The position numbers and the translations under genes are program-made. Shown here in pieces: positions 12,956 to 24,569 of a stretch of DNA of 64,000 nucleotides (position 1 is the first letter of the stretch; each line of letters opens with the position of its first letter). The notes under the pieces were generated by a model. It did no database searches, was not told where the DNA came from, and saw only the letters and a list, made by a program, of their open reading frames with translations. Source of the stretch: Acheta domesticus (lineage: Eukaryota > Arthropoda > Insecta > Orthoptera > Gryllidae); contig JAHLJT010009436.1 in assembly GCA_031308135.1 (NCBI GenBank), positions 159,986,637-160,050,636 of the forward strand, written 5' to 3'.

Positions 12956-14077
12956 AAACGCACCGCGCCTCTAAATAGAAACACGATACATTTCAACTTA
13001 AACAACCAGAGAACATACAAACGGCGCGAGCATAACTAGGCAGCATGGCAACACGGAGGGGAAGGGGGGCGTCACGTGGAGCGTGAGACACGAGGGGAGG
13101 ACAGCGAGAAGTCGGTTGAGAAGGGGAGACGAGCGGAAGCCACGCTAGCGGACGGAGGTGGTGCGCGAGCGGTGCGAGTTATTTGGGGAAAAGTACCCCT
13201 AAGTGCTGAATAACTTAATAGACTTGCATAGTATTACATTTCGGACCGTTAAAGAAGTGTGATGCAGACCGAACAGCATCGGGAAGTCAACGGATAGAGT
13301 GTATGGTAAACCGAAGAGTGTGAAACCCGCCTGTAGCGTGAGCACATGCATCGCGAACGTAGGTTTTTGGGGAAAGATAGAATGTGTAGTGCACAAGACA
13401 GTGACTGAACCAGTGATCATTTGTGAGACCGATCAAGCAGTGTCTGACGGGTTTTCAGTGTATAGGAACTTTCCATAATGAAACTGTATGATGACGCGTG
13501 AGGAGAACAAGAACACGTGGGTATAGGTTACCGATATTTCACCGGTGATTCAGAGAGTAATATAGTGTAAAGTGTTTAGCATAATCAGTTACAACCCAAA
13601 TCTGGAGTTCAGACTGTCAGGACAAGCATAAGTAAATTAGATGCACTAGTGTAGAATATACGCGTGGAGCAGCGTGAGGGGCGAACACTTGCCTACTCAT
13701 CTCCGGCTGGGGGCCGAACGGCTCCGGGACCACGCGACGGGAGCCGAAGCCGCCGCCACCATCGGCGCCGGGCCCCAACGAAGCGACGTGACCCAGGTGG
13801 TAACAGGTATGATGCTAGCATTGAAGGTATTAAGTTTTGGTACCAAAACATAGCAATCATTGCATAGGGGATCAGTGTTCGAAAGTGTAATAGGGATATT
13901 AGATGAATAAACATCAAACTGTCGTTGTATAATAAACTGTATGTATTTATTGTACCCCGAACATCCCAGGGTCCACATTCGCGAAAAAGATCCCGAGCCC
14001 TGCCTGAAACAAACAAATTTATTGTACCGTGCCACTTCACGGGTAAGTCACGATTGACCCCGAGCAGTCGGTACGTC

Positions 14078-14080
<3 letters not shown>
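12954..14080. mobile_element. Possible solo LTR or LTR-like insert within a TA microsatellite
   Basis: The segment starts TGAAACGCACC and ends GTACGTCACA, so it has TG...CA ends, and lies between TA tracts so that ATAT flanks both sides. The final ten bases are identical to those of the better-supported solo LTR ending at 38549, which is also followed by ATAT. It has GC-rich parts and AATAAA-like signals near 13900 and no coding capacity. In a TA tract the apparent 4-bp duplication carries little weight, and I saw no wider similarity to the 38-kb LTR, so this is tentative. Confidence 0.35.

Positions 14081-14116
<36 letters not shown>
14081..14116. repeat. (AT)n microsatellite
   Basis: Eighteen AT units between the TG...CA segment on the left and a second segment starting TGAGACGAG on the right. 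Confidence 0.95.
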
Positions 14117-14118
<2 letters not shown>

Positions 14119-15261
14119 AGACGAGTCGTGGATGGACTCTACACAAAATCAAGAAGAAATATAAGGGACCGGGATGCTTGTTCGGGAATGGGCTTCGGTT
14201 ACAATCATGCACGCACTAGAAAAGGTAGTTGACAAATTTTCCTTTTTATTATACCAATAGTTGTTTTACAATTAGGTGGCTTTTAATGTTCACGTGAATA
14301 TTTATCCTATTCCTTATTCTATGCTTAGCTTCATTAGACAACAATAAAAGAAACCTCGATATAAAATTAACATTATTCAAGGGCAAACTGCCTTTCCCTC
14401 GCTACCCTTCCCACCCTTCTACCCGCGCCGCTCCAACCTGAGAATCGTATCCCTCCGCTTACTCCTCCGCTGGCAAGGCGGCACAGGGCGCCGCGCTGAT
14501 GCGTTCGGGCCTCTTCGCATCGCCGGGGGGTCGACGAAGGGGAAGGAAGTCCAGCCACGCCGCCCTGGTCGCTCGCCTCGTCCGCCAGCTGTCCACGCGC
14601 CGTTCGCCGCCAGGCCCTTCGGGAAGACTCGTTAGCTTCGGCCGAGTTCGGGAGACCAGAACCCCTCCGCCACCGCTCTCACCCCACTCTCGGTCGTTGT
14701 CGTGCAACGTTTCTGCAACGTTACCACAGTGTTCGCCCGCAAATTTCAACTCCAGCAATTATTCTAGTCTATGGCTCACCGGATTCACTATTATTCAGCT
14801 CGACTGCGGATGGGTTGTTCCGTTTCCTCTTCCACTTCCATTACTTTATCACGATTTCTTGGCCGCCGTGTCTTGTTTCACTTCTCGAGCCACAATTCCG
14901 CATCCGTTACTCACTTTATGTAGCCAAAACTTTCCTAATTCTGCGGCACCACGCCTGCGTGCATTACTCTCACCATCGACAGTCTGAGTCACTTCATCCG
15001 TCTTCATCCGAGGAACTTGTCGTCACCCTTCGCGCGTTTGCACTCCAGAAACTTTTCTCCACTACCGTGCACCTCCGCACCCTAGGACGTTCTCTCTCTT
15101 ACTGCCCGCGCCTTGCGGCCCTCGGCCCCTCGCGCCGAACCGACTCCGACTCCGGTTCTCTCCCTTACACGACTCCGAGGCGCGCCGGCCGCTGCCGCGT
15201 AGTTTGAATTCATAGTCTATCGGAACGCATTGTTATCACGGAGGTGATAACAATTCGTTTC
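14117..15261. other. GC-rich segment bounded by TA tracts, with terminal hairpin
   Basis: The left edge TGAGACGAGT resembles the reverse complement of the right edge (AGAAACGAAT), suggesting weak inverted ends. The right end holds a perfect hairpin: arms TTGTTATCAC and GTGATAACAA at 15230-15239 and 15244-15253 with loop GGAG. The interior from about 14390 to 15200 is GC-rich; the 162- and 130-codon frames there have low-complexity composition and no recognisable domain. It could be a nonautonomous element or an LTR; it is not identified. Confidence 0.35.
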
Positions 15262-15285
15262 TATATATATATATATATATATATA
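15262..15285. repeat. (TA)n microsatellite
   Basis: About twelve TA units directly after the hairpin-ended segment. Confidence 0.95.
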
Positions 15286-15784
15286 ATTATTTCCTTTCAG
15301 ATTCCTCGCCATACTGTATAGTTGGCAGATCAAATAATCGGCTATCTAGGTGATAGCGATTATCCATTACGTGACCCATTGAACCAGCTAGCCGGACATT
15401 TATCCATTCGTTAAGATTAGCTGTGGAGGCAGTGGTTGTAATTATCAATTATCGTAACCTGTTCCTGGCTCCCATAGTTTTCTATAAATTCGGAACAGGT
15501 CACGAATATAACAGTCTCGTACGATCTCGTAATAATTTATGACGAGACATTGTTGGTACATTTCACTATAATTTAAGTTTCAAAGGCTTTTAGTATTAAA
15601 AGACACGTTTCAGTGCCTGCTTCATATTTTTTTCACATTTCTTAAAATTCTTTCGCTCTCAATTGTACTTTGTGCATGTTGTTGAAGTCCATGTACAATT
15701 AAAAAATATTCTTGTCACATCACATTTGCGAATTAAATGAAATCTAATTGATAAGACTGAAAAAATAGTACATTATGAAACGAT

Positions 15785-15887
15785 GATGTAATGATAGGTA
15801 TCAATACACGAGTGTGATATTACGATACGAGCGAGGAACGAGCAAGCATCGTAAACTTCACACGAGTGTATTAATACCCATTACATC
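15785..15887. mobile_element. Foldback (hairpin) element
   Basis: Arms at 15785-15826 and 15848-15887 are imperfect inverted repeats: GATGTAATGATAGGTATC pairs with the complement of AATACCCATTACATC, and ACACGAGTGTGA with TTCACACGAGTGT. The loop is CGAGCGAGGAACGAGC-like. This is typical of short palindromic MITEs; no transposase source or target duplication was seen. Confidence 0.65.
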
Positions 15888-15899
15888 GAGTTTCGTACG

Positions 15900-17880
15900 G
15901 TACTTTTTCTACGACTTATGGTAACTTTTATAAGTTAAAATTTTACATTGAATCGTTTCGTGGTCGCATGCAGGGTTCAGCCAAGGTCACTTAGCGGACA
16001 GCTCCTTACCCACCGCAGGTGGCTTTGTTTTACCAGCCCACCTACGAGGAGTACAGAAGTTGCGGCAATAATTCGTCACCATTTTTCCTTTTTCTCTTAT
16101 TTCTGGAGGTGTCAAGACCACCTTTGATTCACTAGATATTTCAAACTAAAGAACTGGCTGATTTTTAAGAACAACCACACGGCACTTGCGTTCAGATCTT
16201 AATGTAAGCAAATGTTCTCTCCAATAACTACCACTGCGCTAGTCAAATAGGATCGAAATGAAATTACGATTCAATTTATTTTAAGAAATGTTTCACGTTA
16301 AGAATCACTAATAATAAACGAAATAAAAACTGAATATAGTATAGTAGAATATAATATTGAATACAATTTTAATGTACACAATTGAACGAAACATTTACTA
16401 TAAAGATTCACAATGATTAATGAAGTGTCAATACTTTGTTTGTAAGCTTCTCTGTGATTGGTCAAGAACCTGTATCATAATGAAAATTGTTACGTAGTGA
16501 GTATCATTATGCAACGGGTTGCAGCCATCAAATGACAGAATTATATAGTGGGTGTAGAAAAAAATACTTTTTGTTATTTACGTCGGTAAACACTTATTTA
16601 CCTCCTTACCAACCAACCATCGTAACAACGCATTAAGAGCGCGTCTATAGCAACGGCAGTTAAAAGGATCGACAGTCCATTATAATTATTTTTCGTTTAG
16701 TAAACTAAATATGCTCATTAATTCCATGAAAAATAGTCTATTATCTCTATGTTAATAGTATGCGTGCAATTAAAATCCCACTGTGCAATTAAAACTCCAC
16801 ACCTAGCAATAAGAATTCAGAAAAGGAGACAAATCGTTTAATTAAGATACTATAACACAGGCATAGCCAAGATATTTCCAGTCGGCCATGAAACATGATC
16901 AAAAATGCACATTACAGTTTACATACCTACGACTGTATACTATAAACAACGAATGAATAAAACTAAATTAGCAAAGTAAACGTTCATCTAGCTGACTAAT
17001 GGAACAATCTAAAATATTTAACGTGAATAAATTGAATGTTGTACATGTAAAACATTTACTCTTAGGATTACAAATGTACAATCAGTTGTGTTGATCCGTT
17101 CTAAAACGTACACTATATCAAATCTGTGCCACAAGTCACTAGTTGTTTTCATTTCCTAATACTTATCTGTACATGTATTTTCTTATACCTGTCTTTACTT
17201 TTCGCGGGGAGTAATGTTTTCATGACTTTGTCACTTTCTCCTAATATTTTATCCGCAATATATACAGTACCTTCCATTTGAAAATATTTCTTGCAAACAA
17301 ACATTGCAAGTCTTACCAAAATATCTTTTTCAGAAGCAATACGTCACCAAATGTATGCCTCTAATGGTAAAGATGTACTTGAATTTCTCAAAATTTAAAT
17401 CATTCTTAAAAGGAAACGAAAAAATATTGAACGTAACATGTGTATAAAGGGGCATAATTGCACTCGTAGTAATAAAAAAAACTCGCTCCTATCGTCGCTC
17501 GTTTTCTTGAACATACCACTCATGCAATTATACCCTTCTTTACACACTCGTTTCGTTAATTACTATTATGTATCAACGGCGTTAATAGGATGTGTTCCCC
17601 GAGAGCGCCTTCCAAGTCCAAAGTTGTATCAAGAAACTATACGTGATACTTTATTTCAACAAATTTTAAAAAATACATTTAAGCTATACTTTAAATAACA
17701 GTTGCCTGTGAAAGTATTTAGTGATCAAATAATACAATTTACACGGTGAGCTTAAAACGCTAAAACAATTGTTGTTTAGTTAGTGTTTATAAAAAGCACG
17801 TTACAATAAATAAAACTGAATTTTAGTAGAACCTGTTTTAATGTTAGCGTCATTTGACTGCATACATTTTTCCATTTTAT
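15900..17880. other. No recognisable gene or element
   Basis: AT-rich. No conserved coding motif, microsatellite or clear repeat found. Confidence 0.45.
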
Positions 17881-17903
17881 ACATACATACATACATACTT
17901 AGA

Positions 17904-18406
17904 TTGATTATTAGTGATTCCGGGCGCATCAACTACTGAGGTCATTAGTCCCGTATGTGTAGTGCATAATTTTTCATCGGGAGGTGGCGGTGATCTTCCC
18001 CCGCTGGATGACGAGATCCAACGCCGGCCTAACGTCGGCTAGCGGGGTTTTCCCGTATCAGGTATCCCCCGCCAGCGGGGCACCACCCCAACCGGGACAA
18101 GCTCAAAGCTCCCGACCGGTCAAGTAAATGTTAGTGTGTGGGTGTGTGTATGTAGGAGATGAAGATATGACAAAGAAAAGGAAGGAAAGATCGCGCGTGG
18201 TCCGTAACCCGTTTGTTAGGGTACTGCTGCGGCATTCGTCTGGTGTTGGTCGGAGAAACCACGGGAAAATACCGATCAGAGCAGCCGGCCGCTAGAATTC
18301 TCCTACAGACAGCGAATGAAAGCGACCTAGCTGACAAGCTAGGATCGATAATCCTGCCGCCGTCAGGACTCGAACCTAGGACCTCCCGGTCAAAGCCACT
18401 ACAGTG
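17904..18406 (-). mobile_element. tRNA-derived SINE, family S1, best-preserved copy, with TSD
   Basis: A perfect 11-bp target duplication ACATACTTAGA lies at 17893-17903 and 18407-18417, fixing both ends of a 503-bp insertion. On the minus strand it starts CACTGTAGTGGCTTTGACCG and carries the B box GGTTCGAGTCC (complement near 18369-18379); the A box is partly lost, so the copy is slightly 5'-truncated. The body contains the conserved blocks shared by all S1 copies. The 3' end is ACTAATGACCTCAGTAGTTG, then ATGCGCCCGGAATCACTAAT and AATCAATCT. Its left flank is a (CATA)n microsatellite (about 17880-17899). It needs a LINE in trans for mobility. Confidence 0.88.
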
Positions 18407-18419
18407 ACATACTTAGAGA

Positions 18420-20535
18420 AAATGAACAATACATAATATAAAGTATATAATTTTACAGAAATGTATATTACAGTGACTTAGATGTTAAGATGAGATAATT
18501 CGAGAACTTAAAGAGCTTTCAGTGTCAGCATTGTTTTATAACAGTTTCAGAATTGTCAAATATTTTTCTTTTCATTTAGTCTTACCTTGACTCTAATTGA
18601 CTATTTAAGGTAAAAATATAATTTTAAATTTTATGAAATCAGGTTACTGAACCGCGACTTAGGAAATTACGATAACGATTTTCTTGAGTTCTGTTTTTTT
18701 TTAAATTTTTATTTTTCCCCATCAGTCCCTTGGTCGGGCCCCTTCTTGCTTGCGGGGCACTAGGCGATCGCTAGGTCTCCCCTTGTCTAGCGCCGGCACT
18801 GACTGCCACACTACTCTCGCAGGGGTGTAGAAAATACTCTCCGCCTATGCCCACAATTTAAGCTCCTTTGCAACTAATTCAAACTAGTTTATTAAAACCA
18901 CAGCTGACCACATACCAGGGAACTTCTATCAATATTAATTCTCGCGAGACAGCGGACACGGAAATGTACGTAGTGAATTGTGCTCACATGGAGAAGCACT
19001 GAATTAGAAAGAATAGGAAAAACTGACTCAATGTACTTAGTTTCATATTTCGTGCCCCCAAAAAAACTTTGCATTTATTGAATAAAAATACCCAAATAAT
19101 TCGTGTATTTCAGAATATGGTATGTTGTCCATTGACAGTATCGGTGTGTATGTGTAAACTTTCGAAGAGAAGTACGTAGACCACTGCACCCGTATTCCTT
19201 ACAGTGGCCTCGGACTTACACGTAGCACATCAATTACACGTGAGAAGCGTGCTAAGTGAATGTTAATGAGGACTGCTCCGAGAGCAGAGAGGACAGCAAA
19301 GGTTGCAGAGAACGCACCACACTTATAAATAGAATTAGAGAATTTTTAAAAATTTATTTTCATATCAATATATTTAATGCTAATATATCCATAAGTGTTG
19401 ACTAGCGTACCCGTGCGAGAACTTTCGCATGCAATAGCTCATCCTCTTCTTTATTTTTTTCATTTCCATATTAAGCCTGTAGTATATATTTTTCTTCAAG
19501 TCCCTCTTATCCTCCGTCACTTGCTCTAATATATGTCACCTTGTAATTGATAACAATATAATGCATCCTTGTCAATACAAACTATTCTTATTTAATTTTA
19601 TTATCGAGCAAAGGCCCGTGGAATTCAGTTGCATAGAATATAAAGTAATTAGTAATTTCACATACAGTTGCAGATTCTAAAGGCTCTGAACAGATGGGGT
19701 AGAATCGAGAAGCGTCGAAGTAGCAAAAATATATTAGAATGGTCAAAAAGATCTCATCCTGTAGATTACGATCGTTTCTTTCAGGCAGTTGGCTCCAAAA
19801 TTTTAGTTTTTAAGGCCCTAGACCACTTCGTATAGGAGTTATTTAAAGATGTAGATTCAAAAATGCTGACGTGCGTTGCGGGTTGCCTTTTACGTACATT
19901 AATACTTAGACGCGCTTTTTAAACAAATCCTTCATTTTTTAAAGTCAAAGTGCAATTCGTTACGTCTCCGTGAAATTCTATTTCTTTAGAGATCTCATTT
20001 GTAAAGATTGGTTGCGTGTGAGAGCCGCAAAGGGAAAGCTTACTACTGCAATAATATAGGAGACGATATTTAATTCTGCATTATAATTCAAACTGAAAAG
20101 TTTATACATTTAATGTCAAAAAGTAATAAAAATTATGACTATCGGGTTTAGGAAGCTATTTTTAGTGGTCAGAGGAAGGAAACATCTTAACACTTTAAGG
20201 GCTTAAGGAAAAGGAAAATGGACGAAATGCCCGATAGAGTCCACAGGCACAAAAGTACAGAAAAAGATAGAACAATATGATTGAAAAGCCATTGCTGAAA
20301 ATCCAGCTTCAATTTGTCAAGTGTTCTTTCAACTGTTGTACGCGTGGATGTCAGCTTATAAGTACTGGAACATTGTTCCAAGTCCCAGCACCATCGAGGT
20401 CGGTAAATTGAAAATATGAAATCACCTGCTTTTCAGGTGTTTACCGCCTCAAAACACATTTCCGCTCTCGGGGTCTCACAGCTAGTAGTAGCTACTGGTA
20501 TCTTATTTTCTCCAGCCAATAGGAAATGGGGGATC
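18420..20535. other. No recognisable gene or element
   Basis: A short stretch, TTTTAAGGCCCTAGACCAC near 19807-19826, recurs in similar form near 22818-22833, so part of this is dispersed repeat. No coding evidence. Confidence 0.4.
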
Positions 20536-20539
20536 GCTC

Positions 20540-20700
20540 GGCCATGAGGTTGGGAATGATGGGTAAGGAAGGGTCGCACGTGGTCCATGCGCCTTTGGCC
20601 TGAGCAGCCTCCTGCTGCGGCGTCCGCCTGGAAAAGTTCATCAGAGCAGCCGATCTCTACAAGTCTCATCCGAGCAGTGACAGGTTTCGCACCAATGCTA
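20540..20700 (-). mobile_element. SINE S1 fragment, strongly diverged
   Basis: GGAAGGGTCGCACGTGGTCC, CTGCTGCGGCGTCCGCCTGG and ATCAGAGCAGCCGATCTCTA follow the order of the 17.9-kb copy (the same blocks near 18183, 18228 and 18272). Head and tail are missing. Confidence 0.55.
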
Positions 20701-21029
20701 TTTACCTGGTGACGAACATTCTAACAGAAATAGAAGCTAGGACCCAGTGTCAAGGAATACAAAAAACTTTAACAATTTCACAAAACTCTTGCATTGCTAT
20801 GAAAACACAAAATGAAAGGTACACACTGACTAGGCGAGGCTACCTGACTGATACAGTAAGAAAAATTAAATTAATGTAAACATTGCAGAATGTATTGAAG
20901 GTTACGAGGCACACATGCCTAGATTTTCAAACCAGACTACTCTCATAGTACCACAGCTCCTCCTATTTACACAGCTGTCTAGTAGATGGGCTCAATGCAC
21001 ATAGAAAAAATGCCTTTCGCCGACGGGAA

Positions 21030-21400
21030 TGCTTCACGCCAAAGTTTTTGAGCATTCCCGTGTGGAGCGATAAGCTGCCCACCGCACTGCCCGTTCCGTC
21101 CTGGCCCAACTCCACCAGCACTCTCCCCCGCTAACCACGCCAGCTCTGACACCGCCCCGAGAATGACCCCGGGCGCATGGCAGGGGGTGGTTAGCCGGCC
21201 GGCCGGGGGGAGGGGCGGACGGACGGAGGCGGGGGGAGATACGGGCGGCGACGGTGGTGGTGGTGGCAGCGGCGTCGGCAACGTCGGCGGCGGCGGCGGC
21301 GGTGACGGTGACGGTGGTGATGTCGACGTGACGTCATCGGTGTCGGCGGCGTGGGTGAAGCCGCGCGGTGGAAATCGATGCCCCATGCTTAGAGGCGCGG
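21030..21400. repeat. GC-rich island with GGCGGT/GGTGAC triplet repeats
   Basis: Runs of GGCGGC and GGTGACGGTGACGG at 21240-21330. Long frames on both strands (214 codons minus, 82 plus) follow from GC-rich composition; they encode Pro/Ser or Gly tracts without a domain. A CpG island function cannot be judged without expression data. Confidence 0.6.
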
Positions 21401-21410
21401 GGGAACAATG

Positions 21411-21444
21411 ATTAATTAATTTATTAATTAATAAATTAATTAAT
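21411..21444. repeat. Perfect 34-bp AT-only palindrome
   Basis: The 34 bases are identical to their own reverse complement and consist only of A and T (ATTAATTAAT at each end, TTAATTAA at the centre). It sits at the edge of the GC-rich island. Confidence 0.9.
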
Positions 21445-21459
21445 TTTTTAAGTGGGAGG

Positions 21460-21990
21460 CGCGAATTTTTGAGTTGGCGCCCCCATAACACACTGGTGCA
21501 GCATGGAACTCCCATAATTTGGCGGGAATACCACAAAGAGTGCCCAGGTGGACGGAAGTCACAGGAACTTTGTCCGCGCCGACCGAAATGTGCTAACACC
21601 CAGTGCCGTAGCGTGACTCGCACGATTGGGAATGCTCAACAATAACACACAAAATGTCACTATCAACTACTTCATCTAACAGGCGAACGCAACACAAGGC
21701 AGATACACTGGGACTACTTCCACGATCTCGATTGCTTAGTAGCTCTTGCTCGTAGGCGCTTCACACAAAATTCTCACAGTAGTCAGGACTGCCGATGTCT
21801 TGAAAGCAAATTATACAATGGCTCAGCTTCAATTCGTATACGCGAATGGCAATGAGACCACTTGTTAATTTATACATTGCAGACTAAAATAATATGTAAT
21901 CTATTTAAGGGATAATTCAATTTTTTGGATATTAATTAAGAAATAGTAGACAGGCACTATTTCTACAGTTTGTGCCCATGACCAAGCGGG
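21460..21990. other. No recognisable gene or element
   Basis: No motif-bearing frame or clear repeat identified. Confidence 0.4.
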
Positions 21991-22000
21991 GACTCCCGAG

Positions 22001-22007
22001 TGTGTGT

Positions 22008-22052
<45 letters not shown>

Positions 22053-22079
22053 CGAGAGAGAGAGAGAGAGAGAGAGAGA
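22001..22079. repeat. Compound (TG)n(AG)n microsatellite
   Basis: TG units to about 22050 with one interruption (TATG), then AG units to 22079. The Ser/Leu/His-Thr frames on the minus strand are produced by it. Confidence 0.95.
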
Positions 22080-22499
22080 ATTAACTGACCGCCTGAATTG
22101 TGCTGCGCTCTCGTGCACAAACGAGTTTCTTTCCGCAATGGAAGCTAGCGTAAAGTAGTCCGGTTTCCCTGGGCCAGGGGTGAAGAGGGGAGAGAGGAAC
22201 CTCGCCATCTGCGCATGCGTCATTGCTCGTCACAATCTCGCGGCAGACGCTAGAAGCATTTTAGCTTCCAAGCAATCACAGGCCAGCTTCAACAGCCCAC
22301 CGAATTCAATCATAGGAAATCAATTTAAAATTAACACAAAACGTGTTTCGCTCAATGGACCACTAGTAAGATTATCAATACAGTGTTTAGGGTTCTTTGT
22401 TAATATTATATACGGGGATGCTCAGAATCCCAACGTCCCCTGACGCTACGCCACTGCTTGGACCTCTTGGTCAATAAAGCTTCAGGTCCGGACCTGCAA

Positions 22500-22650
22500 C
22501 AGTTAATAATGGATCTTTGAAATTGTAAACAATACAAACTTGTGAGAACATTCAGCACTTTGTGGTTAGGCGGAAGAGCGGGCCTGATGGCCCGAGTCTC
22601 GCCACATAAATAAAGTCACTATTATTATATTATTATTATTATTACTTTGT
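22500..22650 (+). mobile_element. Probable LINE 3' end
   Basis: GGCGGAAGAGCGGGCCTGAT, then GGCCCGAGTCTCGCCACATA, AATAAA and a (TTA)n-rich tail to about 22646. The hairpin-forming GGGCCTGATGGCCC next to AATAAA and a simple tail is a usual non-LTR 3' end. No coding remnant is attached, so the clade is unknown. Confidence 0.45.
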
Positions 22651-22659
22651 AACTCAATG

Positions 22660-23340
22660 TTTAGAAGTTGAAAATAGATTCACACTGAATTCCAGCTTCC
22701 ACCGTTTCTGGTAACTCCAGCTAGGGGGTGAAAGGACATTCCTCTGATGTAATAAATCATCCAAAAGGTTCCATTCGGTAGATTAGGTTATAACAATATA
22801 GGGCAGGAAAATCTAGTTTTAAGGCCCTAGGACGCATCGTTGACGGACAATGCGCAATGGTAAACTGTGTTGCGAGTTGCACGAACACATAATTACTGAA
22901 GATAAGTGATCTCTAACCAGCGTTGCCAGATTATTTTTCGTCCATGTCGTGATTTTAAAAAAATGTAGTGAAAAAAGCGGGACAAAATTAAATACCAATA
23001 ATAAGTAATATTTTAATTGTAAGAATCGAAACAGATACAGAACACCCAATTTACACAATTCGACTCCTTTTTTATTTCTCGCTTAATTTTTCTTTCTGAA
23101 CAAATATATTAATTTCTTTGGTAAATATATGTTTCTGGGGTGTTTCTATGCGTCTATAATGCAAATTTTTGCCTATAAATCATTTTTTCAAACCAACTTT
23201 TGAGTGCTTCTTGCGGCTCAACCATTTGGAATATCCACGTAGTTTATAGCATATTTAGTTATTAGACTAAATATGCTTAGAATTGTCTTAAGAGCTAATT
23301 TTTGAAGTTTCGACGTTTTCTCCTCGGACACCCTGTAAAT
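22660..23340. other. No gene seen; dispersed repeat fragments only
   Basis: TCTAGTTTTAAGGCCCTAGG near 22813-22832 matches a stretch near 19800. The right edge (CGGACACCCTGTA near 23327) resembles a transposon terminus, but I found no partner. Confidence 0.35.
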
Positions 23341-23344
23341 AAGT

Positions 23345-23640
23345 ACCACGGAGGCTCCGCGTCGCCCGCAGCAGGGAGTGCGGCGGTGCGCCATAAAAGC
23401 GGAGGCGGGACACGCAGTCTCGTCCTCGCGGCCGTGGCGTGGCGCGTGTGTGGAAGGTCGGCGGTTCAACTTCTCTCAGCCGCCGCCCCCGCGGTTCCGC
23501 CACGCTGCGCAGTGGGAGGCTGCTGGACCGGGGGCGGTTGCAAAGCACGAAACGACGAAGGCGGTATTTGCTGTGGTCTACCTGCGATCCAGGGAGGGAG
23601 CGGGCTGCGATCTGAAGCGGACCACGAACAAATGATCTGT
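23345..23640. other. GC-rich segment
   Basis: High GC with overlapping open frames on both strands (up to 153 codons). None has a recognisable domain. Frames open on both strands indicate composition, not coding. Confidence 0.4.
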
Positions 23641-23699
23641 GTCTGAAAGAACCGGGCGAAAGTACTGCTGCTTTCAGGTCGCGTCCGGAAGCCTCAGTC

Positions 23700-23860
23700 T
23701 GGTCACGCTGAGGACTGAGCCTCGTGTGGGCGAGTGCGCAATTGAGCATGGCTGTGGGTTCGAATCCAGCGTCACGGCTTGCCGTTGTGTTGTGTTACGG
23801 CGAGTATTCCTAATACAGCATGAATTGCTATTGCATCCTAAACCTTCTCCCATTCCCCCG
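23700..23860 (+). mobile_element. tRNA-like SINE head
   Basis: GTGGGCGAGTGCGCAATTG followed by a perfect B box GGGTTCGAATCC at 23756-23767, with a tRNA-unlike continuation (GCCGTTGTGTTGTGTTACGG). No CCA end or clover-leaf acceptor match, so a SINE is more likely than a tRNA gene. Confidence 0.5.
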
Positions 23861-24327
23861 CACTCGTTCCAGACCAAGCACCGTCAGATTTACGAAGCTA
23901 CATTGGCACCGGGAGTACGCATCTGTCAGACATGGGCTCACGACCCACACCGACCTGACAGTTGGGAGTACAAGGTATTTAACTGGCAGCTTTGTCTAAA
24001 GCTGTATAGGGATGTGCTTGAGGTGTAGAGGGACGAAAATAGTGGTGCAAACATTCATAACTAGTCGAAAAGCATCTGAAATGAGTTGGATTTCGGATTT
24101 TTTTCCAACAACTTGCAAACGAAACATATCTCGAAAGAGAAGTGAGATCTCTTATTATATTATATGTTTTGCGTAATTAACAAAATGTATACATTTATGA
24201 TAAAATAATATACGTAGGAGGTGGGTAGAACGAAAAATCAAACTGATGGGAAATCATAGGAACTAAACATGGGAATTCTCAAAGCAAAACACGATTACCT
24301 GGTTTGGTAAGAAGATAAAGCGCCAAT

Positions 24328-24566
24328 CAGTGGCGAATTCAAAAAGTTTTCTAGGGGAGGAGAAAATTTGAATTTGGCCTCCGTAAAGGCTTTTGAAATT
24401 GTATTTTTCTGAATAGTTGGAATGAAATAAAAATGTAAGAGAACATTCAAAATGGGAATAGTGCTTTGGATGTGACAAGGTCTATGAATAAAATTATTTT
24501 CAATAAATTGAAAAAATATTGCCAGGGTGTGGCATAGATGCCGTATTCCCCTTGAATCCGCCTGTG
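24328..24566. mobile_element. hAT-type MITE, diverged
   Basis: The left end CAGTGGCGAATTCAAAAAG and the reverse complement of the right end (CACAGGCGGATTCAAGGG) are the CAGNGGCGGATTCAA-type termini of hAT nonautonomous elements. The 8-bp flanks GCGCCAAT and GCGTCAGA agree in five positions, compatible with an old target duplication. No transposase. Confidence 0.55.
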
Positions 24567-24569
24567 GCG

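Noticed and set aside
20979..21623. 214-codon minus-strand frame
   Set aside because: Pro/Ser low complexity across a GC-rich island, overlapping open frames on the other strand.
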